64,000 nucleotides of DNA from Lutibacter sp. A64 (GTDB lineage Bacteria > Bacteroidota > Bacteroidia > Flavobacteriales > Flavobacteriaceae): NCBI RefSeq assembly GCF_022429565.1, contig NZ_CP092487.1, positions 1,335,001-1,399,000 of the forward strand. The letters run 5' to 3'. The notes under the pieces are model-generated. The model worked only from the letters and a program-made list of their open reading frames with translations, was not told where the DNA came from and did no database searches. Both the position numbers and the translations under genes were made by a program. Numbering within the stretch: the stretch's first letter is position 1; every line of letters starts with the position of its first letter. Below, in pieces: positions 1 through 8,019 of the stretch.

Positions 1-291
1 TGTGTTTAAAATTCCAATTGTTTCTTTTGTTTGTAATAATTTGTAAACAACAATTCCTGGTGCTACTCCACTTGTAACAACATCTGCTAAAGAATCTAAT
101 TGCTTTCCTAATTCGCCTTGTACTTTAAGAATACGTGCAGCTAATCCATCAAAAAAATCAAAAAATATACCTAAAAACACAAAATAAGCTGCCATTTCTA
201 GCTCGTTGTTTACAGCAAAAATTACTGCAACTGTTCCTGAAAATAAATTTAATAGCGTAATTAAATTTGGAATGTGTTTTTTAAACGTCAT
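1..291 (-). CDS. pssA: CDP-diacylglycerol--serine O-phosphatidyltransferase (partial, N-terminal 97 aa)
   Basis: Only the first 97 codons lie in the window; the gene runs off the left edge. Translated from the ATG at 291, it begins MTFKKHIPNLITLLNLFSG and carries the CDP-alcohol phosphatidyltransferase signature: DGLAAR, eight residues, G, then D-x3-D (GKQLDSLAD). The family makes phosphatidylserine from CDP-diacylglycerol and serine in the inner membrane, the precursor of phosphatidylethanolamine. Hydrophobic segments flank the motif as expected. It is divergent from the hydrolase gene starting at 369. The choice of PssA over PgsA rests on the N-terminal sequence style and is fairly but not fully certain. 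Confidence 0.85.
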   Translation of the reverse strand, partial: MTFKKHIPNLITLLNLFSGTVAVIFAVNNELEMAAYFVFLGIFFDFFDGLAARILKVQGELGKQLDSLADVVTSGVAPGIVVYKLLQTKETIGILNT

Positions 292-368
292 CTTTTATAT
301 TTTTTGTAAATTTAGCAAATTGTTTTCAGTAAATAAATGTATCGTTATTTTTTAATATTTTATACTAA

Positions 369-1340
369 ATGCCAATAATAGAATCTAGCTACAAACCTTC
401 TTTTCTTTTTAAAAATGTACATTTAAACACCGTTCATAAAACTTTATTTTATTCTAGAAAAAACAGCTATAGAAGAGAGCAAATTAGAACAGATGATAAC
501 GACTTTTTAGATTTAGATTTTTCTATAATTAATTCTGAAACTATTGTAGTTGCACTTCACGGACTAGAAGGAAGTTCTAAATCTAAGTACATAATATCCG
601 TTGTTAATCATTTAAACAAGAACAATATAGATTGTATAGCTATCAATTTTAGAGGTTGTAGTGGAGAAGACAATAACAATATGTATTCTTATAACAGTGG
701 TCAAACAGAAGATGTTACAACAATAATTAATTACATTTTAAACAATTACAACTATAAAAACATAGTACTTTTAGGTTATAGTATGGGTGGAAATATTACT
801 TTAAAATATTTAGGTGAAACTTGTAAAATTCCATCTCAAATTAAAGGTGGAATTGCTATTTCTACACCCTGTGATTTAGAAGGTTCTTCTATTGCTCTAT
901 CGAGTTGGTACAATACCATTTATATTAAACGATTTATGAGAAGCCTAAAAAAGAAGACTTTATTAAAACTAGAAAAATTTCCAGATTGCAAACTCGATAA
1001 AAAAGCAATTGCAAAAGCCAAAACATTTACCGATTTTGACAATGCTGTAACCGCACCACTTTTTGGTTATAAAAATGCTCAAGATTACTGGAGGCAATGC
1101 AGTTCTAAACAATTTCTGAAAGATATAAAGCTTCCAACATTAATTATTAATGCTTTAGACGACACATTTCTATCTGAAAGCTGTTATCCTTTTAATGAAG
1201 CCAAAACTAATAATAACTTATTTTTAGAAACGCCTAAATACGGAGGTCATGTTGGTTTTAATACTTCGTATTTTGGTAATGACTTATTATGGAGCGAAAA
1301 CAGAATTTTAAACTATATAAATCATATTATTTCTAAATAA
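369..1340 (+). CDS. YheT-family alpha/beta hydrolase
   Basis: 323 aa, the usual length for the YheT/EMB8 family of cytoplasmic alpha/beta hydrolases, whose substrates are poorly known. Visible motifs are the oxyanion-side LHGLEG near residue 64, the nucleophile elbow GYSMGG with Ser138, an acidic pair in NALDDTFL (Asp264/265) and the likely catalytic His294 in GGHVGF. No signal peptide is seen. It is divergent from pssA and 51 bp upstream of the PorV-like gene. The family is clear from motif order and length; the reaction is not known. Confidence 0.85.
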   Translation: MPIIESSYKPSFLFKNVHLNTVHKTLFYSRKNSYRREQIRTDDNDFLDLDFSIINSETIVVALHGLEGSSKSKYIISVVNHLNKNNIDCIAINFRGCSGEDNNNMYSYNSGQTEDVTTIINYILNNYNYKNIVLLGYSMGGNITLKYLGETCKIPSQIKGGIAISTPCDLEGSSIALSSWYNTIYIKRFMRSLKKKTLLKLEKFPDCKLDKKAIAKAKTFTDFDNAVTAPLFGYKNAQDYWRQCSSKQFLKDIKLPTLIINALDDTFLSESCYPFNEAKTNNNLFLETPKYGGHVGFNTSYFGNDLLWSENRILNYINHIISK

Positions 1341-1391
1341 TTAACATTTACTTATAAAGTTTTTTTACTTTCGTTTTAAATATATAGCAAC

Positions 1392-2456
1392 TTGAAAAAA
1401 TACTTAGTACTCTTTTTGTTTTCTGCACAATTAATTACAGCACAATCTGTTCGTAAATATTCTAATGAATTTTTAAACATTGGCATAGATGCAGCTGCTT
1501 TTGGAATGAGCAAAGCTGTAGTAGCAACTAGTAATGATGTTAATTCTAACTATTGGAACCCTGCTGGATTAGTTGGTATTAAAAATTATGAAGGCTCTAT
1601 TATGCACGCAGAATATTTTGAAGGAATTGCAAAATACGATTATGCTGCTTTTGCAATGCCAATAGATGCTAGAAGCGCTGTTGGTGTTTCAATAATAAGA
1701 TTTGGTGTAGATGATATTTTAAACACTACAGAGCTTATAGATAGTGAAGGAAATATAGATTACAATAGAATTAGCTTGTTTTCTGCGGCAGATTATGCTT
1801 TAAATTTATCATATGCAAGAAATTTAAATATTAAAGGATTAAATATTGGAATAAACACTAAAATTATTAGAAGAATTATTGGTGATTTTGCTACTTCTTG
1901 GGGTTTTGGTTTAGACGCTGGAGTACAATACGAAAAAAATGATTGGATGTACGGATTAATGTTAAGAGACATTACAACAACCTATAATTCTTGGAGTATC
2001 GATAAAAAAGAGTTCGAAAAAATACAAAATGCAATTCCAGATCAAAATCAAGAATTACCAGAAACTACTGAAATTACACTTCCAAAAGCACAAATTGGAG
2101 TTGCTCGTAAATTTAATATTTCAAATGACTTCAATTTACTTTCAGAAATAGATTTAAACTTTCGTTTTACTAAAACAAATGCTATTATTTCTTCTGATGC
2201 AGTAAGTATAGATCCTGCGTTAGGTTTTCAGTTAGATTATACAGATTTGGTTTATTTAAGAGCTGGAATTGGTAATTTTCAAAAAGAATTACAATTTGAT
2301 GCAAGTACCGAAACCTCAGTACAACCCAATTTTGGTGTCGGATTTAAATACAGAGGAATTCAAATAGATTATGCATTAACCAATATTGGAAGTGTTGGTG
2401 CTGCACTATATTCTAATGTTTTTTCTATAAAAGTTGATTTTGAAAATTTTAGATAA
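1392..2456 (+). CDS. PorV/PorQ-family outer-membrane protein
   Basis: 354 aa starting at a TTG codon, with a Sec signal peptide (KKYLVLFLFSAQLITAQ). The mature protein opens with the PorV/PorQ (UPF0164-like) pattern: GIDAAAFGMSKAVVA, then NSNYWNPAGL. The family forms beta-barrels related to FadL; some members are parts of the type IX secretion system, where PorV shuttles cargo. No other T9SS gene is nearby, so this could be one of the several PorV paralogues common in flavobacteria rather than the core PorV. The DUF4105 gene follows after 2 bp, so the two are probably cotranscribed. TTG is chosen because it precedes the signal peptide and no ATG does. Confidence 0.75.
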   Translation: MKKYLVLFLFSAQLITAQSVRKYSNEFLNIGIDAAAFGMSKAVVATSNDVNSNYWNPAGLVGIKNYEGSIMHAEYFEGIAKYDYAAFAMPIDARSAVGVSIIRFGVDDILNTTELIDSEGNIDYNRISLFSAADYALNLSYARNLNIKGLNIGINTKIIRRIIGDFATSWGFGLDAGVQYEKNDWMYGLMLRDITTTYNSWSIDKKEFEKIQNAIPDQNQELPETTEITLPKAQIGVARKFNISNDFNLLSEIDLNFRFTKTNAIISSDAVSIDPALGFQLDYTDLVYLRAGIGNFQKELQFDASTETSVQPNFGVGFKYRGIQIDYALTNIGSVGAALYSNVFSIKVDFENFR

Positions 2457-2458
2457 TT

Positions 2459-3649
2459 ATGAAACTAAAACACTTATTTTTTTTAATTGCATCCTTATTT
2501 TCTATTTATTTTTATGGTCAAATTAATCTTTCAGAAAAAGCAACTGTAAGTGTTGTTACTTGTGGTCCTGGCGCTGAACTTTATTCTTCTTTTGGACATA
2601 GTGCTTTTAGAATTTTTGATCCTGTAAATAAAATTGATAACATTTATAATTACGGAACATTTGATTTTGATGCTCCTAATTTTTATCTAAATTTTGCCAA
2701 AGGAAAACTTACATATCAACTATCGAAAGCTAGGTATGGATATTTTTTACAAATTTATAATTATGAAAAAAGATGGGTTAAAACACAAGAATTAAACTTA
2801 AACAATGCTCAAATACAAGCAACGTATAATTTTTTAGAAAACAATGCTAAACCAGAAAATAAAAACTATCAATACGATTTCTTTTACAACAATTGCTCTA
2901 CAAAAATAGAAGAAGTAATAAAAGGAATTTTAAAAGATAGCGTAACGTTTGACAACAACCACATTACCACACAAAAAACACATAGAGATTTAATTGCAGA
3001 TTATACAAAAAATCAGAAATGGGGTAAATTCGGAATTGATTTAGCCTTGGGTTCTGTAATAGATAAGAAAGCTACAAAAGACGATTATAAATTTTTACCA
3101 GACTATATTTTTAGCGCTTTTGAAAATGCCACAATTAACACCATAAATGGAAAACAACCATTAGTTAAAGAAACAAAAACTGTTTTAAACCCAAAATCTA
3201 AGCAAGTTTTAAAACCCTTATCTTTTTTAACTACACCTTTATTTGTATTAAGTTGTATCAGTTTATTAATTTTATTTTTAAGCTATAAAAATTTTAAAAA
3301 TAACACAAGATCTAAATGGTTAGATTTTTTACTTTTCTTTGTAACTGGTATTGTTGGAATTGCAGTTCTATTACTTTGGTTTGCTACCGACCATACGGCA
3401 ACATATAAAAATCTTAATTTTTTATGGGCATTTGCTCCAAACTTAATAGTTGCATTTTATGCTATAAAATTAAAACTAACTAAATGGACACTTTATTATA
3501 CATTACTATTAATAAGCTTAATTGCACTTGCTTTTATACTTTGGATTTATAAAATACAAGTATTTAATATTGCAATGCTTCCTTTATTAGTTGCTTTATT
3601 AGTACACTATTTATTTTTACTAAACTTTATTCATAAAAAAATAAAGTAG
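2459..3649 (+). CDS. DUF4105 (Lnb-type N-terminal domain) membrane protein
   Basis: 396 aa. An N-terminal signal peptide (HLFFLIASLFSIYFYGQ) is followed by a periplasmic DUF4105 domain over roughly residues 25-220. It shows the conserved GPGAELYSSFGHSAFRI segment with its His, and FFYNNCSTKIEE with its Cys, features that suggest a papain/NlpC-like fold. The last third (about 250-390) is hydrophobic with about five membrane segments. The function of the family is unknown; the domain is shared with the chaperone/lacto-N-biosidase accessory (Lnb) group. It lies 2 bp downstream of the PorV-like gene. Family assignment is good; any enzymatic role is inference. Confidence 0.75.
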   Translation: MKLKHLFFLIASLFSIYFYGQINLSEKATVSVVTCGPGAELYSSFGHSAFRIFDPVNKIDNIYNYGTFDFDAPNFYLNFAKGKLTYQLSKARYGYFLQIYNYEKRWVKTQELNLNNAQIQATYNFLENNAKPENKNYQYDFFYNNCSTKIEEVIKGILKDSVTFDNNHITTQKTHRDLIADYTKNQKWGKFGIDLALGSVIDKKATKDDYKFLPDYIFSAFENATINTINGKQPLVKETKTVLNPKSKQVLKPLSFLTTPLFVLSCISLLILFLSYKNFKNNTRSKWLDFLLFFVTGIVGIAVLLLWFATDHTATYKNLNFLWAFAPNLIVAFYAIKLKLTKWTLYYTLLLISLIALAFILWIYKIQVFNIAMLPLLVALLVHYLFLLNFIHKKIK

Positions 3650-3677
3650 TCCTCTTATTATTTAGAAAATAAAGCAA

Positions 3678-4088
3678 TTATTTATTTTTAATAAAATTAT
3701 AAGATTGTAACCCTAATGCAATATAAGCTGAAATAAGCGCGATATGAATCATAGATTGCATCCAATCTCCTCTTGTAATATACACTGTAAAAAGGGCTAC
3801 AATTAATATAAAAGCTGCATATAAACTAGCATAAAATGTTTTAAAATTTAATAGTATTAGTAGACCTGCTATCAATTCTGAAACAGCCAACCATATTGCT
3901 AAAGCATAAGTCCCAGATTCTCCTAAAAACCCAAAACCAATTCTTTGTAAAGAGTTAGCCATTTTTTCTAAGCCAACACCTCCAAAATATTCAACAACAA
4001 GTTTTTCTATTCCTCCCCACACAAAAAGAAAGCCCAAACCTAATCTTAATATTTTATTCCCTAATTTATCTAATTCACTTTTATTCAT
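3678..4088 (-). CDS. DoxX-like membrane protein (second copy, operon end)
   Basis: 136 aa with about four membrane helices and the DoxX-like opening RLGLGFLFVWGGIEKL. DoxX-family proteins are small quinone- or thiol-linked membrane proteins, several tied to oxidative stress; the biochemical role of most is not known. It is the last gene of the TetR-linked operon, 13 bp after the SDR gene, and a distant paralogue of the DoxX-like protein at 4832-5215. The membrane topology is clear; the exact subfamily (DoxX against DoxD/MauE-like) is not. Confidence 0.7.
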   Translation of the reverse strand: MNKSELDKLGNKILRLGLGFLFVWGGIEKLVVEYFGGVGLEKMANSLQRIGFGFLGESGTYALAIWLAVSELIAGLLILLNFKTFYASLYAAFILIVALFTVYITRGDWMQSMIHIALISAYIALGLQSYNFIKNK

Positions 4089-4101
4089 TCTATTTATTGT
4101 A

Positions 4102-4839
4102 TTAAACTAATGCTCCATTTGCTCCAATTACTTGTCCAGAAATCCATTTAGAATCATCATTTGCTAAAAACAATACTACTTTTGCAATATCTATAGGTTT
4201 TGCCAATCTATTAAAAGCATTCATAGCACTTAACTTAGCAATTTGCTCTTCAGACTTGCCATTCATAAAAAGTTCGGTTTCAGTTGCTCCAGGTGCAATA
4301 GCATTAACAGAAATACCTCTTCCAATCTCTTTAGCATAAACTCTTGTCATTTGTTCAACTGCAGCTTTTGTGGCTGAATAAATAGCATACGTAGGTAACA
4401 TTAATTTTGTGGTACTTGAAGAAAAATTAATAATAATTCCATTATCAGCCAATTTACTATCTGCTTCTTGCAGTGTATTAAAAACACCTTTTACATTAAC
4501 ATTAAATTGTTTAGAAAAATCTTGTTGAGTACAATCTTTCAATTTTTTTGAAATCATAGTACCTGCATTATTAACCAAAACATCAATTCTACCAAAAGAT
4601 GCTATTGATTTATCAAACAATTGTTTAACCTGATCTCTATCGCTAACGTCAGCTTTTATAGCAATAGCTTCTCCTCCATTTTTTTGAATTTCATTAACTG
4701 TTTCATCAGCTTCTTTCTGACTATTAGAATGATTGACAATAATTTTTGCCCCATTTTTTGCTAAAAGAATAGCAACTTCTCTTCCAATTCCTTTAGAAGA
4801 ACCCGTAACTAAAATTACTTTATTTTGTATATTACTCAT
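4102..4839 (-). CDS. short-chain dehydrogenase/reductase (SDR)
   Basis: 245 aa classical SDR, cytoplasmic, NAD(P)(H)-dependent. The cofactor loop is TGSSKGIG (residues 13-20), followed by NNAGT and the active site Ser-Tyr-Lys in INFSSS...YSATK. The pattern resembles FabG-like and glucose/3-oxoacyl reductase SDRs, but the substrate cannot be read from sequence. It overlaps the upstream DoxX gene by 8 bp, so translation is likely coupled, and it lies between two DoxX-like genes. The context, under a TetR repressor, points to reduction of a carbonyl or quinone-type compound; that is inference. Confidence 0.88.
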   Translation of the reverse strand: MSNIQNKVILVTGSSKGIGREVAILLAKNGAKIIVNHSNSQKEADETVNEIQKNGGEAIAIKADVSDRDQVKQLFDKSIASFGRIDVLVNNAGTMISKKLKDCTQQDFSKQFNVNVKGVFNTLQEADSKLADNGIIINFSSSTTKLMLPTYAIYSATKAAVEQMTRVYAKEIGRGISVNAIAPGATETELFMNGKSEEQIAKLSAMNAFNRLAKPIDIAKVVLFLANDDSKWISGQVIGANGALV

Positions 4840-5215
4840 TAGTTTGAAATGATTTTAATTTATAAATTGAAAATATAGATAGTACAATAGCGATTACAAC
4901 TAATAGTAATACTGGTTGTGGTCTAACAAAAAATTCTATTAACAAGGCTGATAACATTGTTGCTAATAAAAAAAGGTATGCAATTTTACCTATTATTATT
5001 TTATTTTTAATCATATAAGCTACAATTAAAAGAGCCATTGCTAATTCAGAAAAACCTGTAAATAGCCTAAAGAAATCGGCATTGATCCCCAAAACGCTTT
5101 CAAATTGAACAAAACCAGCAACACTTTGCGGTAAACCTAAAATTTTGGGAAATGAAAAATATAAAAGCACTAGTATTGATACTACATCTATAATTTTATT
5201 GATTATATTTTTCAT
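4832..5215 (-). CDS. DoxX-family membrane protein (first copy)
   Basis: 127 aa with four predicted membrane helices. It has the DoxX-like features LYFSFPKILGLP near the N terminus and a second helix starting FRLFTGFSELAMALLI. It starts 1 bp after the HAD gene stop and overlaps the SDR start, so it is clearly part of the same transcript. The family is thought to act in membrane redox or thiol stress, but this member has no assigned reaction. Confidence is high for a small membrane protein and moderate for the DoxX family. Confidence 0.72.
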   Translation of the reverse strand: MKNIINKIIDVVSILVLLYFSFPKILGLPQSVAGFVQFESVLGINADFFRLFTGFSELAMALLIVAYMIKNKIIIGKIAYLFLLATMLSALLIEFFVRPQPVLLLVVIAIVLSIFSIYKLKSFQTNE

Positions 5216-5216
5216 C

Positions 5217-6014
5217 TTATTTTAGTGTTATTAATTTATCAGTTACTAATTTTAAATTAGATTCGTTTATTTCTGGATTTGGAGCTAGAGGATATAATTG
5301 AGCTCCTGGTCTACTTATAAAAGCACCTCTCCATCCTGCCCAAATTGCACCAGCAATATCCCAACCATGGGCTGCAACTAGTAAACATTCACTTGGTTTA
5401 ATTCTCATTTTTCTAGCTGCCCAATCATAAGCATCTGTGTGCGGTTTAAATTTACCTAAATCTTCAATACTCAATCTTTCATCAAAATAGTCAATTAATC
5501 CTGCATTTTTAAACTGCGTTTCAACACCTTTATTTGAAGAATTAGTAAAGGATACTAATTTATAACCAGCTTCTTTTAAACGCGACAATGAAGCTTTAAC
5601 TTCTGGGTGCGCTGGCAAAGATCTTATTGGTGTTAATATTGCTTCTTTAGCCTGACTTTCAGTTAATTTAATATTGTTATTTGCTGCTACCATTTGCAAT
5701 GCAGCTGAACCAATAATTCCAAAATCGTTGTATTGTCTTCCAACTGTTGATACTAATGAGTATTGTAACATTGTTGTAAACCATAGCGGTAATAAATCAC
5801 TTCTATTACCAAGTACTTCCCCTACACTTTCTTTCATAGCTGTTAGGTCTAATAAGGTTTCATTTACATCAAAAAACAACACTTTAGGTCTTTTACCACT
5901 AATTTCTGTTATTGTTTCTGTTTTATTTGCTGCTATTCCAAATTGTGGTGTTGCTGCTATTCCTAATCCTAATAATGTAGATTTTTTAATAAAATCTCTT
6001 CTTTCATTTTTCAT
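5217..6014 (-). CDS. HAD-superfamily (type II haloacid dehalogenase-like) hydrolase with Tat signal
   Basis: 265 aa. It opens with a Tat-type leader (ERRDFIKKSTLLGLGIAA) and then the HAD domain: nucleophile Asp in FFDVNETLLDL (about residue 49), motif II FTNSS, motif III Lys in LGKFKPHTDAYDWA, and motif IV AAHGWDIAGAIWAGW. The layout matches the (S)-2-haloacid dehalogenase (type II) family. The segment where that family has W-R-x-x-Q-L-E-Y reads LWFTTMLQYSL here, so the halide-binding Arg seems replaced by Phe; a true dehalogenase role is therefore doubtful. First structural gene after TetR, with an operator (6032-6053) 18 bp upstream of its start. Export as a folded protein is inferred from the twin Arg. 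Confidence 0.8.
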   Translation of the reverse strand: MKNERRDFIKKSTLLGLGIAATPQFGIAANKTETITEISGKRPKVLFFDVNETLLDLTAMKESVGEVLGNRSDLLPLWFTTMLQYSLVSTVGRQYNDFGIIGSAALQMVAANNNIKLTESQAKEAILTPIRSLPAHPEVKASLSRLKEAGYKLVSFTNSSNKGVETQFKNAGLIDYFDERLSIEDLGKFKPHTDAYDWAARKMRIKPSECLLVAAHGWDIAGAIWAGWRGAFISRPGAQLYPLAPNPEINESNLKLVTDKLITLK

Positions 6015-6031
6015 TCTGTTTGTTATTTATA

Positions 6032-6053
6032 AAACATACTAAATGGTATGTTT
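6032..6053. promoter_or_regulatory. TetR operator upstream of the HAD-DoxX-SDR-DoxX operon
   Basis: Perfect 8-bp half-sites AAACATAC and GTATGTTT separated by 6 bp (TAAATG), extending to 9-bp arms. The same half-sites and spacer length recur at 6687-6708 upstream of the tetR gene. The site lies 18-39 bp before the HAD start, where it would overlap the likely -7 region (TATGTTTT on the minus strand). It is very probably the binding site of the adjacent repressor. Confidence 0.78.
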
Positions 6054-6067
6054 TTAGTTAAAAAAAA

Positions 6068-6670
6068 TTAAATTTTTAATTGCTTTAAGTAAAATGAAAG
6101 CCCTTCTAAAAACGTTTCTAGAACAGCATCATTATCATAAAGTTTTCTAATACCTCTAAAACCTTCAAAAGCACTAATTAAATAAATTGCTGTAGACTTA
6201 CTACAAATATGTTGTTTTAATGTATTTTCTTGTTTTCCTCTGTCAATAAGCGCTACCAAAGCTGTTTTCCATAATTCAATAATATTTTTAAGGGCTTTTT
6301 GATAAGCTTCTTCATTGTTTCCAATTTCATTGATTAAATTATTCATTGGACATCCATTTTGCTTATCATAAAAAGAAAATTTTTTTAAGCGATTGATAAA
6401 AACATTTTGAAGAATTTGGTACGCATCACCAGGTTCTTTTAAAGGTAAAATCATACCTTTTACAACGCGATTTTGTACTTTTAAACTAATAACTTCAAGC
6501 CCTAAGTCTTTTTTACTTTTATAATGATGATAAAAAGCTCCTTTACTTAATGTAGTCTCTCTCATTATTTTATCAATACTGGTTGTTTTAAAACCATTTT
6601 CATAAAATAATTTAAAAGCTTTATCTATTATAAGGTCTTTGGTTCTTTCAGACTTTAATTCTTGTTGCAT
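6068..6670 (-). CDS. TetR-family transcriptional regulator
   Basis: 200 aa. The N-terminal TetR helix-turn-helix domain (about residues 10-57) is plain: AFKLFYENGFKTTSIDKIM, then LSKGAFYHHYKSKKDLGLEVI. The C-terminal half has the GCPMNNLINEIG-type segment seen in LmrA/YxaF-like repressors, which bind small hydrophobic ligands. It starts 53 bp upstream of the HAD gene and is read in the same direction. A perfect 34-bp palindrome just upstream of its start and a matching site before the HAD gene argue for autoregulation and control of the downstream operon. The ligand is unknown. Confidence 0.9.
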   Translation of the reverse strand: MQQELKSERTKDLIIDKAFKLFYENGFKTTSIDKIMRETTLSKGAFYHHYKSKKDLGLEVISLKVQNRVVKGMILPLKEPGDAYQILQNVFINRLKKFSFYDKQNGCPMNNLINEIGNNEEAYQKALKNIIELWKTALVALIDRGKQENTLKQHICSKSTAIYLISAFEGFRGIRKLYDNDAVLETFLEGLSFYLKQLKI

Positions 6671-6674
6671 AATG

Positions 6675-6682
6675 CAAAACTA
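6675..6682 (-). promoter_or_regulatory. -7 promoter box of the tetR gene
   Basis: Reads TAGTTTTG on the minus strand, matching the Bacteroidota -7 consensus TAnnTTTG, and ends 4 bp before the ATG at 6670. It touches the edge of the operator palindrome, so bound repressor would block it. No matching -33 TTG was found at the usual distance. Confidence 0.45.
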
Positions 6683-6714
6683 ACTTAAACATACCACTTG
6701 GTATGTTTAAGTTA
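6681..6714. promoter_or_regulatory. TetR operator (34-bp palindrome) upstream of tetR
   Basis: Perfect inverted repeat with 16-bp arms and a 2-bp centre. Its core, 6687-6708, is AAACATAC-N6-GTATGTTT, identical in half-sites and spacing to the site at 6032-6053. It sits directly upstream of the tetR start and its -7 box, as expected for an autoregulatory operator. The longer arms here may mean tighter binding than at the second site. Confidence 0.82.
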
Positions 6715-6760
6715 TGTTAAATAAATGATAAAGTGTTCTAAAAAACACTTAGTAGATTTA

Positions 6761-7954
6761 TTAATAACTCATTAACGTATTAAAAGTTGCATTTAATTTA
6801 TGCATATTTAAATTATCGTCAAACGTATTTTTTACAACTGATAGTTTTCCTTCAAGTTCTGAAATTTTATTATCTATACGAGTTTTATCACCAATACTTT
6901 TACTTTTTTCAAGAACATCTTTAAGTGAAGATTGATAAGACGATAATATTGAGATGTATTCTTTACTTAAAGATTCTACTTCATCCCTAATAAATTTAGC
7001 CTGATTTAATGCGTAATTTGGATAAATTAATTGGCTATTTGTAAGATTAGCATTATGGTCTGAGGCATTAGAATTAATAATTTTATCTACCTTTTGTTGA
7101 ACAATACTTTTGGTATAATATTTATTAATAAGTTGTGTCAAAGATAAATTTTCATCTTCTTTTGAAATAGCATTCGGATTTAAAGTATTGGAACGTTCAG
7201 TAGTAAATTGCGTTAGTAATAAAACTAATCCTTCTTTTCTAATATCTAAGTTTCCTAAATTTTGTTCAAATTCAATTTGAGCTTTAGCCAAACCTTCATA
7301 ATGTTCTAGATATACTTTTAATGAATTTTTTAAGGCTACAACGTCATCTATTGATGTATCTTTACCATTAAGGGCATTTACCATTACTAAATCTACTACA
7401 GATTTTATTGAACTTGCAACAGGAATAGCACTTGTAAGTGTTTGAGTAATTGGTGATTTTATAATATTATCTACAAAAAGTAAAAATTTTGATGTTTTAA
7501 CTCCGTTTATTTTACTTTTTCCTTTTATTATTTCTTGCTCTAAAATAGATGTAATTTCATCTGATAAAGAGAATCCTAAGTCTGAATTATCTGGATTATT
7601 TAAACTTGAAATTTGTGTTAAATAGTCACTTGTTGCATCTAATTGTTTAATAGCGTTTAAACTTGCGTTAGATGCAAAAACAAATTCTGTAGTATTTATA
7701 ATTTTTTTTCGTCTTTGATCTAATTGTTTTTTTAATCCAAAAAGCTCTGCTTCAGTTAAATTTTGAATTTTTTGATTGTTAGATTCCATTAACTCTTGAA
7801 AATTCTCAACTTTAAGAGCAATTGTATCTAACTTTTCTTTTGTTTTTAATAAATCAAAATAATTTTTGTAAATAACATTTACAGAATCTTTTAAGCTTTG
7901 ACCATTTACAACCGAAGATGAAACGATTATAATAATTGTTAGTATTTTTTTCAT
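6761..7954 (-). CDS. exported coiled-coil protein of unknown function
   Basis: 397 aa; I do not recognise the family. The N terminus is a Sec-type leader (KKILTIIIIVSSSVVNGQS), so the protein is probably periplasmic or surface-exposed. The rest is Lys/Glu/Asn/Ser-rich, lacks cysteine and has long helical stretches, notably about 25-75 (KTKEKLDTIALKVENFQEL) and about 325-385 (LEKSKSIGDKTRIDNKISEL), which look like coiled coils. No catalytic motif is visible. The gene is single, 90 bp upstream of tetR in the same direction, but the tetR operator and promoter separate them. It could be a structural or adhesion-associated protein; that is a guess. Confidence 0.75.
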   Translation of the reverse strand: MKKILTIIIIVSSSVVNGQSLKDSVNVIYKNYFDLLKTKEKLDTIALKVENFQELMESNNQKIQNLTEAELFGLKKQLDQRRKKIINTTEFVFASNASLNAIKQLDATSDYLTQISSLNNPDNSDLGFSLSDEITSILEQEIIKGKSKINGVKTSKFLLFVDNIIKSPITQTLTSAIPVASSIKSVVDLVMVNALNGKDTSIDDVVALKNSLKVYLEHYEGLAKAQIEFEQNLGNLDIRKEGLVLLLTQFTTERSNTLNPNAISKEDENLSLTQLINKYYTKSIVQQKVDKIINSNASDHNANLTNSQLIYPNYALNQAKFIRDEVESLSKEYISILSSYQSSLKDVLEKSKSIGDKTRIDNKISELEGKLSVVKNTFDDNLNMHKLNATFNTLMSY

Positions 7955-8019
7955 ATTATAAATTATTGGGTTAACTACTTATAGTGTTTTCTTTAATTTC
8001 TAATAAAATATTTACATAG

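Noticed and set aside
5674-6042. Open frame of 122 codons on the plus strand
   Set aside because: Antisense to the HAD gene and covers its operator; composition is that of a complementary-strand frame.
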